Shown here: positions 23,405 to 35,964 of the stretch, in pieces | How positions within the stretch are numbered: position 1 is the first letter of the stretch | Layout of the letters: the number at the start of each line of letters is the position of its first letter | Assembly: GCF_018687715.1 (NCBI RefSeq) | Contig: NC_056758.1 | Coordinates: 20,997,001-21,061,000 of the forward strand | DNA length: 64,000 nucleotides | From: Carya illinoinensis | Taxonomy: Eukaryota > Streptophyta > Magnoliopsida > Fagales > Juglandaceae | Reading direction: 5' to 3' | Made by a program: the position numbers and the translations under genes | Notes under the pieces: model-generated | Databases searched by the model: none | The model's input: only the letters and a program-made list of their open reading frames with translations | What the model was told of the DNA's origin: nothing

Positions 23405-24042
23405 TTGATGAAGTTATCTTTTGGAAACATGACCATGGAGGTCAACATTTTCCATATTGAGAAGCAGCCAACAGATGACGAGTGCCACCAAACGTATATG
23501 ATTGATGCACTCATTGACAAGGGAGTTCACACAATTCATGATTTTGATCCCCTTGAATATTCCCTTGTGAATCCTGAGTTTAATACATCTGTTAGTGATT
23601 CATCTGATGTTATTAATATTTGTGCTGTTTTTTATGAAACTCAGGATTATGGCACACAGGTTTGGCAACAGAAATTTGAGGAGTTGCCTAAGAAATGTGG
23701 AAAACAGATTCCTGTAAGTATGAAAGTACCAAGAATTAAATTCAAATCTTTGCCTAAGTCTAAAGTCCATAAGGTTAAAATGAAAATGTTTCATGATAAA
23801 AATTTTCTTAGGAAGAGGTTTAAACCTAATGACCGAATATGCTTATATGATTTTGGATCTCACAAGCACAAAGGAAAACTTTGGTTTAGGTGGACTGACC
23901 AATTTCTAGTGAAGAATATTTTTGTAAATGGGGTGGTAGAAATAGAGGATCCTAAGGATGGTCGGATCTTTAAAGTAAATGGTCAACGCCTTAAAATATT
24001 AATTGATAGGCAAGTTCCGGAAGTGGAAGACATTCCACTTGT
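23405..24042 (+). pseudogene. pol: In-frame fusion of protease-RT linker to integrase C-terminus
   Basis: This open frame starts in the protease tail (KLSFGNMTMEVNIFH, as in element 1). It continues through the acidic linker to LPKS, then switches at KVHKVKMKMFHDKN to the integrase end, with a degraded GPF module (RWTDQFLV for RWTGPFLV). The roughly 2.6-kb deletion between them keeps the frame. The frame then runs on through a satellite sliver into the adjacent LTR and stops at 24118, so the last residues have no element origin. All catalytic domains are missing. Confidence 0.85.
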
Positions 24043-24063
24043 CGCAACGGGTATGAAGGATCG
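24041..24063. repeat. Satellite sliver between two insertions
   Basis: GTCGCAACGGGTATGAAGG followed by ATCG is Y-monomer sequence. It is the only satellite left between the gag-integrase fragment and the solo LTR; the same Y monomer continues after the LTR at 25430. Confidence 0.85.
24059..24063 (+). repeat. Left target-site duplication of solo LTR
   Basis: GATCG, identical to 25430-25434. Intact Y monomers have GGATCGCG here. Confidence 0.9.
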
Positions 24064-25429
24064 TGATGAGTGTGCGAAAGTGCACTCTATATATCCTATT
24101 ATTGGACTAAAATGCTAAAATGTGAATAGAAATCATAGGAATTAATATGTATTCTTAAATTGAATTTCTATTTATGTTGGGATACTCCTAAGCAGTTTTT
24201 TTATGTCTAATTTCAGAGTTTATAAAAGAGCAAGTCAAGCCCAATCAAATTCAAAGGAGGACATTCATGGGTTTTGAGAGCAATTTTGAAGAAAAGAAAA
24301 AGAAAAAAATCACAAAATGAAACCACAAGAAGTCCAAGTCCGAAATTCGCTAGGAGACAGTCTGCACATACTTTAGTCTTTTAACTGTATCTTTTCACTC
24401 ATATATCAGATTGATGCGATTCTTGATGTATTGGAAAGCTATCTTAAAGGGCTATAACTTTGTCTCTAATAAGGATTCACAAATTCAAAATCTTGAAGGC
24501 TGTACGTGGCTGCTAAGATAAGTCTTAAAATTTAGGCGATTTTTTTATGCGAAAATCAAGAGGACATTAGGGTTTCTTTCTTACCCTATATAATCATATC
24601 ATTAGCACGAAATGGGGAGGGGGAAGAGGCACAAGAGGTAGATCTGAAGAGAGGAAAAAATCACTTCCATGGCCACCGTTCGCTTCAGTTTTCACTGGAG
24701 ATTTTTGTTGTCCATTATATTTATGGGTAACTAAATTCTCAAGTAGGGTTAGGGATGAACTTGCACATTAGATGGTATTTCTAATTTATTGTTCATTCAT
24801 GTATTTGATTTTCAATTTCTAAAACTCTTTTGTTTTATCATTCTCAATTCATCGTTGATGTTTTCTTCTCCGAATAATCATAGAATTTACTGTGTTTATG
24901 GATTCAGTCATGCTTTTTCTATTGAATGGATTAGTTCTTTGATTATGTTTGGATCAATTATTTATCTATATTGATTTAGTTTTTTGCTACAATATCGCTT
25001 CCTGAGTATATTGTCGTCATTGGATTTTATCAATAGGGGTAGTAATTCACGTTTTTTAAAAGTGGTGAATGTTTTTTCAAAGGGTTACATTTGATTTAAG
25101 TCTGGTTTATAAATCTATACCTTCCGATTGGGAATTGCGGGAATTGAGTTCCCGATTGAGTTATCCAATGAATTAAGAATAATTAAAATACCAGATTTGT
25201 GCAAGGGATTCCAGACGCTCTACTGTTTGTCAAATTTGAGTACTTTTTCTGTTAATCACCTTGCTTCACTTGAATTTACATTTAAAATTAATCTTTGTTC
25301 TCCATTACTTATTTAATATTTTTTCTTTAGTTTCTTTGTTCCTCTTGCTATTCTTTTAATTTGTCTCCCTGTGGAATCGGCACCCCAAAGCTGTGCTACA
25401 ACTATCGCGTTATTCTTTGGGCGTAATCA
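24064..25429 (+). mobile_element. Solo LTR of the Athila-like family
   Basis: 1,366 bp, starting TGATGAGTGTGCG and ending GGGCGTAATCA. It is flanked by perfect 5-bp direct repeats GATCG (24059-24063 and 25430-25434), and the Y monomer reads on in phase across it. No internal element sequence is attached: the gag-integrase fragment to the left is separated by satellite and by the target duplication. This is the classic product of recombination between the two LTRs of a complete insertion. It fixes the LTR ends used for the other copies. Confidence 0.95.
24587..24593 (+). promoter_or_regulatory. TATA box in solo LTR
   Basis: TATATAA in TTACCCTATATAATC, at the same LTR position as in the other plus-strand copies. 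A solo LTR with an intact TATA box could still start transcription into the satellite on its right. Confidence 0.5.
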
Positions 25430-25434
25430 GATCG
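25430..25434 (+). repeat. Right target-site duplication of solo LTR
   Basis: GATCG, identical to 24059-24063, followed by the continuation of the Y monomer (CGTAGGT). Confidence 0.9.
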
Positions 25435-28400
25435 CGTAGGTACTCATTGGTGGTGATTGGAGCATTATCGACATGGAAGTCTGTGATGTCTTAGATAAAG
25501 CCTAATCTTCTAATTCAATCTTAGAATGTTGGAAAATGACAAGAAAAGCAATAAGATCCAAATGAAAAAAATGGTTACAAAGAACCAAAAAGGAAATTAA
25601 ACTCAAAACATTGTTGAGAGATGACTAATCTTGTGTAAGTCGATTACATCCTTTGAATCAAGCTACAAGCTTAACGTTGGGCTAGATGGGGAAGCTTAGG
25701 GGCATGTGGCACTTCTTGGAGTTGAGGAAACTAATTGTAAGGCTTAGGTTGGCTTCAAATTGAAGAATGAAACCAAAGATGGGTTTCTTGTTATAACTTC
25801 GTCCAATGCCGAAACTAAACTAGTATGGTTGAGGTTGGGTGCAAAGGATGACATTTCCCGTGAGGAGATGGTGTAAATGGCACGAGCTAGAGGCCGACTT
25901 GTCGCAATGCACAAGAAAGAGAACTTAGGTCAGATAGGCTATGATTTTAGCATTATTCACATGGCTTTTATTTTTTTGACAGGTTTTGGATCCAGTCTAA
26001 GCTTCTAATTCAGCCTTAAAATGATGAGAAAAAACAAAGAAAGTAATAAGGTACGTATAAAAAAGGTTACAAAGAACTAAAAAGGAAATTAAGCCGAAAA
26101 GATTGTTGAGAGATTACTAATCTTGTGTAAGTCAATTACTTCCCTTAATTCAACGTTAAAGCATAACGACGAGTAGATGGGGAACGTTAGGGGCGTGTGG
26201 CACTTCTTGGACTTGAGGGAAACCAAATGTAAGGTTTATGTGGGCTTCAAAACGAGGAATGAAAAGAAAGACTAGTTTCTTTGTGTAAATTGGTCCACTG
26301 CAAGAACTAAACTTGTACGGTAAAGGTTGGGTGTAAACGATGAAATTTTCCTTGTGAAAATGGTTTAAAAGGCTTTGGCTAGGGCAAACTTGTCGCAACG
26401 GGTATCAAGGATCGCGTAGGTGCCGATTGGCGGTGATTCGAGCATTATCGACATGGAAGTCTGTGATATCTTAGATAAAACCTAATCTTCTAATTCAATA
26501 TTAGAACGTTGGAAAACGACAAGAAAAGCAATATGATCCGAATGAAAAAAATGGTTACAAAGAATCATAAAGGAAATTAAACTCAAAATATTGTTGAAAG
26601 ATGACTACTCTTGTGTAAGTCGATTACATCCTATGAATCAAGCTACAAGCTTAACGTTGGGCTAGATGGGGAAGCTTAGGGGCATGTGGCACTTCTTGGA
26701 GTTGAGGAAACTAATTGTAAGGTTTAGGTTGGCTTCAAATTGAAGAATGAAACCAAAGATGGGTTTCTTGTTATAACTTCGTCCAATGCCGAAACTAAAC
26801 TAGTATGGTTGAGGTTGGGTGCAAAGGATGACATTTCCCGTGAGGAGATGGTGTAAATGGCACGAGCTAGAGGCCGACTTGTCGCAATGCACAAGAAAGA
26901 GAACTTAGGTCGGATTGGCAGTGATTTCAGCATTATTCACACGCCTTTTCCTTTATTGACAGGTTTTGGATCCAGAATACGCTTCTAATTCAGTCTTAGA
27001 ATGATGAGAAACAACAAAGAAAGTAATAAGGTCCGTATAAAAAAGGTTACGAAGAACTAAAAAGGAAATTAAGCTGAAAACATTGTTGAGAGATTACTAA
27101 GCTTATGTAAGTCAATTACTTCGCTTAATTCAACGTTAAAGCATAACCACGGGTAGATGCGGAACGTTAGGGGTGTGTGGCACTTCTTGGACTTGAGGGA
27201 AACCAAATGAAGGGTTTATGTGAGCTTCAAATCGAGAAATGAAACAAAAGACTGGTTTCTTTGTGTAAATTGGTCCACTGCAGGAACTAAACTTGTATGG
27301 TAAAGGTTGGGTCTGAACGGTGAAATTTTCCTTGTGAAAATGGTCTAAAAGGCTTTGGCTAGGAGCAAACTTGTCACAACAGGTATCAAGGATTGCGTAG
27401 GTGCCGATTGGTGGTGATTCGAGCATTATCGACATGGAAGTCTGTGTTATCTTGGATAAAGCCTAATCTTCTAATTCAATATTAGAACGTTGGAAAACGA
27501 CAAGAAAAGCAATATGATCCGAATGAAAAAAATGGTTAGAAAGAACTATAAAGGAAATTAAACTCAAAATATTGTTGAAAGAAGATTAATCTTGTGTAAG
27601 TCGATTACATCCTTTGAATCCGGCTAAAAGCTTAACGATGGGGTAGATGGGGAAGCTTAGGGGCATGTGGCACTTCTTGGAGTTGAGGAAACTAATTGTA
27701 AGGCTTAAGTTGGCTTCAAATTGAAGCATGAAACCAAAGATGGGTTTCTTGTTATAACTTCGTCCAATGCCGAAACTGAACTAGTATGGTTGAGGTTGGG
27801 TGCAAAGGATGACATTTCCCATGAGGAGATGGTGTAAATGGCACGAGCTAGAGGCCTACTTGTCGCAATGCACAAGAAAGAGAACTTAGGTCGGATTGGC
27901 GGTGATTTCAGCATTATTCACATGGCTTTTCTTTTATTGACAGGTTTTGGATCCAGCCTAAGCTTCTAATTCAGTCTTAGAGTTATGCGAAACAACAATG
28001 AAAGTAACAAGGTCCGTATAAAAAAGGTTACAAAGAACTAAATAGGAAATTAAGCCGAAAACATTCTTGAGACATTACTAATCTTGTGTAAGTCAATTAC
28101 TTCCTTTAATTCAACGTTAAAGCATAACCAAGGGTAGATGGGAACGTTAGGGATGGTGGCACTTCTTGGACTCGAGGGAAATCAAATGTATGGTTTATGT
28201 GGGTTTCAAATCGGGGAATGAAACGAACGACTAGTTTCTTTGTGTAAATTGGTCCACTGCAAGAACTACGCCTGTATGGTAAAGGTCCTGTGTGTAAACG
28301 ATGAAATTTTCCCTGTGAAAATGGCCTAAAAGGCTTCGGCTAGGGGCCAACTTGTCGCAACGGGTATGAAGGATCGCGTAGGTGCCGATTGGCGGTGATT

Positions 28401-31400
28401 CGAGCATTATCGGCATGGAAGTCTGTGATATCTTAGATAAAACCTAATCTTCTAATTCAATATTAGAACGTTGGAAAACGACAAGAAAAGCAATATGATC
28501 CGAATGACAAAAATGGTTACAAAGAAACCATAAAGGAATTAAACTCAAAATATTGTTGAAAGATGACTAATCTTGCATAAGTCGATTACATCCTTTGAAT
28601 CAAGCTAAAAGCTTAACGATGGGCTAGATGGGGAAGCTTAGGGGCATGTGGCCCTTCTTCGAGTTGAGGAAACTAATTGTAAGGCTTACGTTGGCTTCTA
28701 ATTGAAGAATGAAACAAAAGATGGGTTTCTTGTTGTAAATTCGTCTAATGACGGAACTAAACTAGTATGGTTGAGGTGGTGTGCAAACGATGACATTTCC
28801 AATGAGGAAATGGTGTAAATGGCATGGGCTAGAGGCGTACTTGTCGCAATGCACAAGAAAGAGAACTTAGGTCAGATAGGCTGTGATTTCAGCATATTCA
28901 CATGGCTTTTCTTTTTTTGACAGGTTTTGGATCCAGTCTAAGCTTCTAATTCAGTCTTAAAATGATGAGAAAAAACAAGGAAAGTAATAAGGTACGTATA
29001 AAAAAGGTTACAAAGAACTAAAAAGGAAATTAAGCCGAAAAGATTGTTGAGAGATTACTAATCTTGTGTAAGTCAATTACTTCCCTTAATTCAACGTTAA
29101 AGCATAACCACGGGTAGATGGGGAACGTTAGGGGCGTGTGGCACTTCTTGGACTTGAGGGAAACCAAATGTAAGGTTTATGTGGGCTTCAAAACGAGGAA
29201 TGAAAAGAAAGACTAGTTTCTTTGTGTAAATTGGTCCACTGCAAGAACTAAACTTGTACGTTAAAGGTTGGGTGTAAACGATGAAATTTTCCTTGTGAAA
29301 ATGGTTTAAAAGGCTTTGGCTAGGTCAAACTTGTCGCAACGGGTTTTAGGGATCGCGTAGGTGCCGATTGGCGGTGATTCGAGCATTATCGACATGGAAG
29401 TCTCTGATATCTTAGATAAAACCTAATCTTCTAATTCAATATTAGAACGTTGGAAAACGACAAGAAAAGCAATATGATCCGAATGAAAAAAATGGTTACA
29501 AAGAATCATAAAGGAAATTAAACTCAAAATATTGTTGAAAGATGACTACTCTTGTGTAAGTCGATTACATCCTTTGGATCAAGCTACAAGCTTAACGTTG
29601 GGCTAGATGGGGAAGCTTAGGGGCATGTGGCACTTCTTGGAGTTGAGGAAACTAATTGTAAGGCTTAGGTTGGCTTCAAATTGAAGAATGAAACCAAAGA
29701 TGGGTTTCTTGTTATAACTTCGTCCAATGCCGAAACTAAACTAGTATGGTTGAGGTTGGGTGCAAAGGATGACATTTCCCATGAGGAGATGGTGTAAATG
29801 GTACGAGCTAGAGGCCCACTTGTCGCAATGCACAAGAAAGAGAACTTAGGTCAGATTGGCGGTGATTTCAGCATTATTCACATGGCTTTTCTTTTTTTGA
29901 CAGGTTTTGGATCCAGCCTAAGCTTCTAATTCAGTCTTAGAGTTATGCGAAACAACAATGAAAGTAACAAGGTCCGTATAAAAAACGTTACAAAGAACTA
30001 AACAGGAAATTAAGCCGAAAACATTCTTGAGACATTACTAATCTTGTCTAAGTCAATTACTTCCCTTAATTCAACGTTAAAGCATAACCAAGGGTAGATG
30101 GGAACGTTAGGGATGGTGGCACTTCTTGGACTCGAGGGAAACCAAATGTATGGTTTATGTGGGTTTCAAATCGGGGAATGAAACGAAAGACTAGTTTCTT
30201 TGTGTAAATTGGTCCACTGCAAGAACTACACTTGTATGGTAAAGGTCCTGTGTGTAAATGATGAAATTTTCCTTGTGAAAATGGCCTAAAAGGCTTCGGC
30301 TAGGGGCCAACTTGTCGCAACGGGTATGAAGGATCGCGTAGGTGCCGATTGGTAGTGATTCGAGCATTATCGACATGGAAGTCTGTGATATCTTAAATAA
30401 AACCTAATCTTCTAATTCAATATTAGAACGTTGGAAAACGACAAGAAAAGCAATATGATCCGAATGAAAAAAATGGTTACAAAGAAACCATAAAGGAATT
30501 AAACTCAAAATATTGTTGAAAGATGACTAATCTTGTGTAAGTCGATTACATCCTTTGAATCAAGCTAAAAGCTTAACGATGGGCTAGATGGGGAAGCTTA
30601 GGGGCATGTGGCCCTTCTTGAAGTTGAGGAAACTAATTGTAAGGCTTACGTTGGCTTCAAATTGAAGACTGAAACAAAAGATGGGTTTCTTGTTGTAAAT
30701 TCGTCTAATGCTGGAACTGAACTAGTATGGTTGAGGTTGGGTACAAACGGTGACATTTCCAACGAGTAATTGGTGTAAATGGCATGAGATAGACGCCTAC
30801 TTGTCGCAATGCACAAGAAAGAGAACTTAGGTCGGATTGGCGGTGATTTCAGCATTATTCACATGGCTTTTCTTTTATTGACAGGTTTTGGATCCAGTCT
30901 AAGCTTCTAATTCAGTCTTAGAATGATGAGAAACAACAAAGAAAGTAATAAGGTCCGTATAAAAAAGGTTACAAAGAAGTAAAACGGAAATTAAGCCGAA
31001 AACATTGTTGAGAGATTACTAATCTTGTGTAAGTCAATTACTTCCCTTAATTCAACTTTGAAGCATAACGACGGGTAGATGGGAAACGTTAGGGGCGTGT
31101 GGTACTTCTTGGACTTGAGGGTAACCAAATGTAGGGTTTATGTGGGCTTCAAATCGAGGAATGAAACGAAAGACTGGTTTCTTTGTGTAAATTGGTCCAC
31201 TGCAAGAACTAAACTTGTATGGTAAAGGTTGGGTGTAAACGATGAAATTTTCCTTGTGAAAATGGTCTAAAAGGCGTTGACTAGGGGCCAACTTGTCACA
31301 ACGGGTATCAAGGATCGCGTAGGTGCCGATTAGCGGTGATTCAAGCATTATCGACATGGAAGACTGTGATGTCTTAGATAAATCCTAATCTTCTAATTCA

Positions 31401-32087
31401 ATCTTAGAACGTTGGAAAACGACAAGAAAAGCAATATGATCCGAATGAAAAATACGGTTACAAAGAACCAACAAGGAAATTAAACTCAAAACATTGTTGA
31501 GAGATGACTAATCTTGTGTAAGTCGATTACATCCTTTGAATCAGGCTAAAAGCTTAACGATGGGGTAGATGGTGAAGCTTTGGGGCATGTGGCACTTCTT
31601 GAAGTTGAGGAAACTAATTTGTAAGGCTTAGGTTGGCTTCAAATTGAAGAATGAAACAAAAGATGAGTTTCTTGTTGTGACTTCGTCCAATGCCGGAACT
31701 GAACTAGTATGGTTGAGGTTGGGTGCAGAGGATGGCATTTCCCATGAGGAAATGGTGTAAATGGCATGAGCTAGAGGCCCACTTGTCGCAATGCACAAGA
31801 AAGAGAACTTAGGTCGGATTGGCGGTGATTTCAGCATTATTCACATGGCTTTTCTTTTATTGATAGGTTTTGGATCCAGCCTAAGCTTCTAATTCAGTCT
31901 TAAACATTGTTGCGAAACAACAAAGAAAGTAATAAGGTCCGTATAAAAAAAGTTACAAAGAACTAAAATGGAAATTAAGCTGAAAACTTTCTTGAGAGAT
32001 TACTAATGTTGTGTAAGCCAATTACTTCCCTTAGGGATGGTGGCACTTCTTGGACTCGAGGGAAACCAAATGTATGGTTTATGTGGG
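25430..32087. repeat. Satellite array S4 with a local two-dimer repeat
   Basis: X markers at 25745, 26724, 27705, 28685, 29665, 30646 and 31628 give dimers of 979-982 bp. A variant carrying CAGATAGGCT at 25931 recurs at 28873. A variant carrying TTATGCGAAACAACAATG at 27983 recurs at 29943, 1,960 bp further on. The order is thus variant 1, one extra dimer, variant 2, variant 1, variant 2. The last X (from 31628) has a deletion near 32033 (CCCTTA joined to GGGATGG), then the array is cut by the minus-strand element at 32088. Confidence 0.92.
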
Positions 32088-33453
32088 TGATTACGCCCAA
32101 AGAATGACGCGGTAGTTGTAGCACAGATTTGGGGTGTCGATTCCACAGGGAGACAAATTAAAAGAATAGCAAGAGGAACAAAGAAAGTAAAGAAAAAATA
32201 TTAAATAAGTAATAGAGAACAAAGATTAATTTTAAATGTAAATTCAAGTGAAGCAAAGTGATTAACAGAAAAAGTACTCAAATTTAACGAACAGTAGAGC
32301 GTCGGGAATCCCTTGCACAAATCTGGTATTTTAATTATTCTTAATTCATTTGATAACTCAATTAGGAACTCAATTCCCGCAATTCCCAATCGGAAGGTAT
32401 AGATTTATAAACCAGACTTAAATCAAATGTAACCCTTTGAAAAAACATTCGCCACTTTTAAAAAACGTGAATTACTACCCCTATTGATAAAATCCAATGA
32501 TGACAATATACTCAGGAAGCGATATTGCAGCAAAAAACTAAATCAATATAGATAAATAATTGATCCAAACATAATCAAAGAACTAATCCATTCAATAGAA
32601 AAAGCATGACTGAATCCGTAAACACAATAAATTCTATGATTATTCGGAGAAGAAAACATCAACGGTGAATTGAGAATGATAAAACAAAAGAGTTTTAGCA
32701 ATTGAAAATCAAATACATGAATTAAGAATAAATTAGAAATACCATCTAATGTGCAAGTTCATCCCTAACCCTACTTGAGAATTTAGTTACCCATAAATAT
32801 AATGGACAACAAAAATCTCCAGAGAAAACTGAAGCGAACGGTGGCCATGGAAGTGATTTTCTCCTCTCTTTAGATCTGCCTCTTGTGCCTCTTCCTCCTC
32901 TCCATTTCGTGCTAATGATATGCTTACATAGGGTAAGAAAGAAACCCTAATGTCCTCTTGATCTCCGCATAAAAAAATCTCCTAAATTTTAGGACTTATC
33001 TTGGCAGCCACGTACAGCCTTCAGGAGTTCTAATTTGGAAATTCTTATTAGAGAAAAAGTTATAGCCCTTTACGATAGCTTTCCAATGCATCAAGAATCG
33101 CATCAATCCGATATATGAGTAAAAAGATACAGTCAAAAGACTAAAATATGTCCAGACTGTCTCCTAGCGAATTTCGGACTTGGACTTCTTGTGGTTTCAT
33201 TTTGTGATTTTTTTCTTTTTCTTTTCTTCCAAATTGCTCTCAAACCCCATGAATGTCCTCCTTTGAATTTGGCTGGGCTTGACTTGCTCTTTTATAAACT
33301 CTGAAATTAGACATAAAAAAACTGTTTAGGAGTATCCCAACGTAAATAGAAATTCAATTTAAGAATACACATTAATTCCTATGATTTCTACTCACATTTT
33401 AGTATTTTAGTCCAATTATAGGGTATATAGAGTGCACTTTCGCACACTCATCA
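32088..33453 (-). repeat. 3' LTR of Athila-like element 2
   Basis: 1,366 bp on the minus strand, from TGATGAGTGTGCG (right edge) to GGGCGTAATCA (left edge). It is complete and collinear with the LTRs at 19551-20915 and 24064-25429. Its TATA box is changed: the minus strand reads TATGTAA at 32934-32940 instead of TATATAA, so this copy may be promoter-weak. Confidence 0.95.
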
Positions 33454-33473
33454 CACCCCCCAACTTACTCCTT
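33454..33473 (-). promoter_or_regulatory. Polypurine tract of element 2
   Basis: Minus strand reads AAGGAGTAAGTTGGGGGGTG directly in front of the LTR start. The run of six G is intact here, whereas element 1 has GGAGGG. Confidence 0.8.
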
Positions 33474-35109
33474 TCTAGTCCCTAGCAATTTTCACGTCAA
33501 AACAACGAAAGAGACCAAAGAAAATCACACATAAAGGCCATCAAGTCACACTTTCCAGATTCACATATCAAAACAATCTAAGGAATCCAATAACCCATCA
33601 AGATCAATCCACCTATAGCAATCCACAGAGTGTGTGTGTGTTCTCCAAGCCATAACCATCGTACCACTAACCTTGACACATGCAACATCAAGAACATCTT
33701 AAGCAAAATGTTCAACTCCATAACTCACGAGTATAATAGTGTTTTGTGAAAGGGCTCTCTCTATGGAGTTGACAATGGGTGTATATACACTCTCATGGAA
33801 AATTAGGCAATTATGTACAAGCAACAAGTAAACATTGATCTTATGATAGGAACACTAACAAATGAGACTTCCATCAATCTTTTCAACAGCTTATTTAGGA
33901 TCAGAATGGTCAATACAAAAGGTTGTAATGTGGCTTGGTTTTGGGGTTATATGAAAAAAAAGGATGAAAGGGATTCAAAAACTTCCAAGTACATACAAAT
34001 GGAATTTTATTAAATATCTCAATAGACCACACTTCTTACTTAATATACTCTCCAACTTTTCAGATCATCAAATAATAATGCTTTTCCTTCTGCTTCCTTT
34101 TTTTTTTTTTTCGTTGGAGCTCACTCAATTGAACACTTTGCAACTTGTACTCATCTCTTTTTTTCCGTCGTCTTCTTCTTCTCTTTTTTTTTTAATTGAA
34201 AATGATAAAATTAAAGAAAGAAAATACAAATTCCACACCTAGTATACACTTGGAAGTAAAAAGGGTAAGAAAATCTGTGTATAGGTTATACTCCAATGTG
34301 GAGAGGCATGGATGATATGGGCATATGAAAAGAAAAAGCTACAAGTGTTTTATTGGCTCAAAGTTGGCTACTAGGGGTCTATGATGGAAAGAATAGCTTG
34401 AAAGGCTCAAACGTTAATCCTAAGTTGACCTTCGTCATATCCCAAGTATATCCACCATTGTACTGCAAACCATGTAATGATATTCTCAAAAGAAGTGCCC
34501 AATTTAGCAGATCAATGAACGCTTATCACAATTTACTGCATTTGTATGCTCTCAATCCTCTCCAAACTCACATGAAAACTTAAGCAAAAGAGTTCTCGAG
34601 CTACATGTGTCAAACCACCATCTTACCACAAAACTTGGATAAGTGCATTAAGGATTCTGTGAATGTTTTAGCAAAAAATGATCTGGTAGGTTTGGTGAAT
34701 TCACGAAGATGGCTATGAATGAGAATGAGTACACATGTGAAAATGATGCACATGTGATGCAAATTAAAAAAAATTGACATATGAAAATATGCCATAGAGT
34801 TCCAACAAGCATTTTAAAAACTGAATTTGCACCACCACCCCCCAACTTAAATGAAACATTGTCCTCAATGTTTAAGAATCAAAATTGAATGGGGAGTAAC
34901 TGAAAATAGTAGAATACACCTGATGAGTGATGTGGGTAGCTCCCTAAACACCAAAGATGGTAATCTGAAATGATGAAATGAAACTATCCTGCAATCAAAA
35001 ACAAAGAAAACAACAGCAAACAAAAATGAAAAGAAAGAAAATAAGAAAAAACAAAAACAAAACAAAGCAAAACAAAATAAATAAATAAACACATACCTTG
35101 GTGGTGTGG
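33474..35109 (-). other. Non-coding region between integrase and LTR of element 2
   Basis: Collinear with 17814-19530 of element 1. No env-like frame is visible. It includes shortened T/A runs near 34108-34120 and 34180-34192 and an A-rich tract (35000-35095) that corresponds to the T-rich tract after integrase on the coding strand. Confidence 0.8.
34832..34848 (-). promoter_or_regulatory. Internal polypurine-tract-like motif of element 2
   Basis: Minus strand reads AAGTTGGGGGGTGGTGG, preceded by CATTGAGGACAATG. It is near-identical to the LTR-proximal tract and conserved with 18074-18090 of element 1. Its function is not shown by the sequence. Confidence 0.45.
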
Positions 35110-35964
35110 TCAAGGTTGATAGACTGGATCCACAAGTGGAATGTCTTCCACTTCTGGAACTTGCCTATCAATTAATATTTTAAGGCGTTGACCATTTACT
35201 TTAAAGATCCGACCATCCTTAGGATCTTTTATTTCTACCACCCCATTTACAAAAACATTCCTTACTAAAAAGGGGCCAGTCCACCTAGACCGAAGTTTTC
35301 CTGGGTGCTTATGGAGTCTAGAATCATATAAAAACACTCGATCATTAAGCTTAAACGTTTTTCTCAAAATATTTTTATCATGAAACGCTTTCATTTTAGC
35401 CTTATAGATTCTAGAGCTCTCATAAGCATCATTTCTCAACTCCTCTAACTCGGTCAACTGAAGTTTTCTAATCTTACCTGCTTCTCCCATATCAAAATTG
35501 AAATGCTTGATGGCCCAATAAGCTCGATGCTCGAGCTCCACAGGTAAGTGGCAAGGCTTCCCAAAAACAAGCCTATAAGGTGACATACCTAAGGGAGTTT
35601 TGAAAGCTGTACGATAGGCCCAAAGCGCATCAACTAGTCTTAAAGACCAATCTTTGCGATCTGGATTGACCGTTTTTTCTAAAATTTGCTTAATTTCCCT
35701 GTTTGCAAGTTCTACCTGTCCACTTGTCTGGGGGTGGTAGGTAGTAGAGATCTTATGTACCACCCCATATTTTTTCATCAAAGCCTCAAAAGAACAGTTG
35801 CAAAAATGTGTACCCCGATCACTAATGATAGCACGTGGTGTACCAAATCGAGATAACACATTCTCTTTGAGAAATTTGATTACCGTCCTATTATCATTGC
35901 TCCTGCAAGCTGTTGCCTCTACCCATTTTGACACATAATCTACTGCCACAATAATATATTGATA
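35110..35964 (-). pseudogene. pol: pol fragment: integrase core and C-terminus
   Basis: Follows, in the same frame, the nonsense codon at 35965-35967. It has VAVDYVSKW, the second catalytic Asp in ISDRGTHF, the Glu in [15 protein letters not shown], the [20 protein letters not shown] segment, and the C-terminal RWTGPFLV module, ending at VDPVYQP and a natural stop near 35110. Unlike element 1, this part has no frameshift at [10 protein letters not shown], so it preserves the original junction. Confidence 0.9.

Larger units (their letters stand above)
22155..24042 (+). mobile_element. LTR-less gag-protease-integrase deletion derivative of the Athila-like family
   Basis: An internal fragment of the same or a close Athila-like family, lacking both LTRs. 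The order is the gag zinc knuckle, gag/protease linker, protease, protease-RT linker, then directly the integrase C-terminus. Compared with element 1, about 2.57 kb covering RT, RNase H and the integrase core is missing, with the joint near 23752-23775. The left edge abuts satellite abruptly; the right edge joins satellite through shared ACTTGT bases. The satellite at this place lacks about 177 bp and there is no target duplication. This suggests fragment capture during break repair or a later large deletion, not ordinary integration. Confidence 0.85.
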
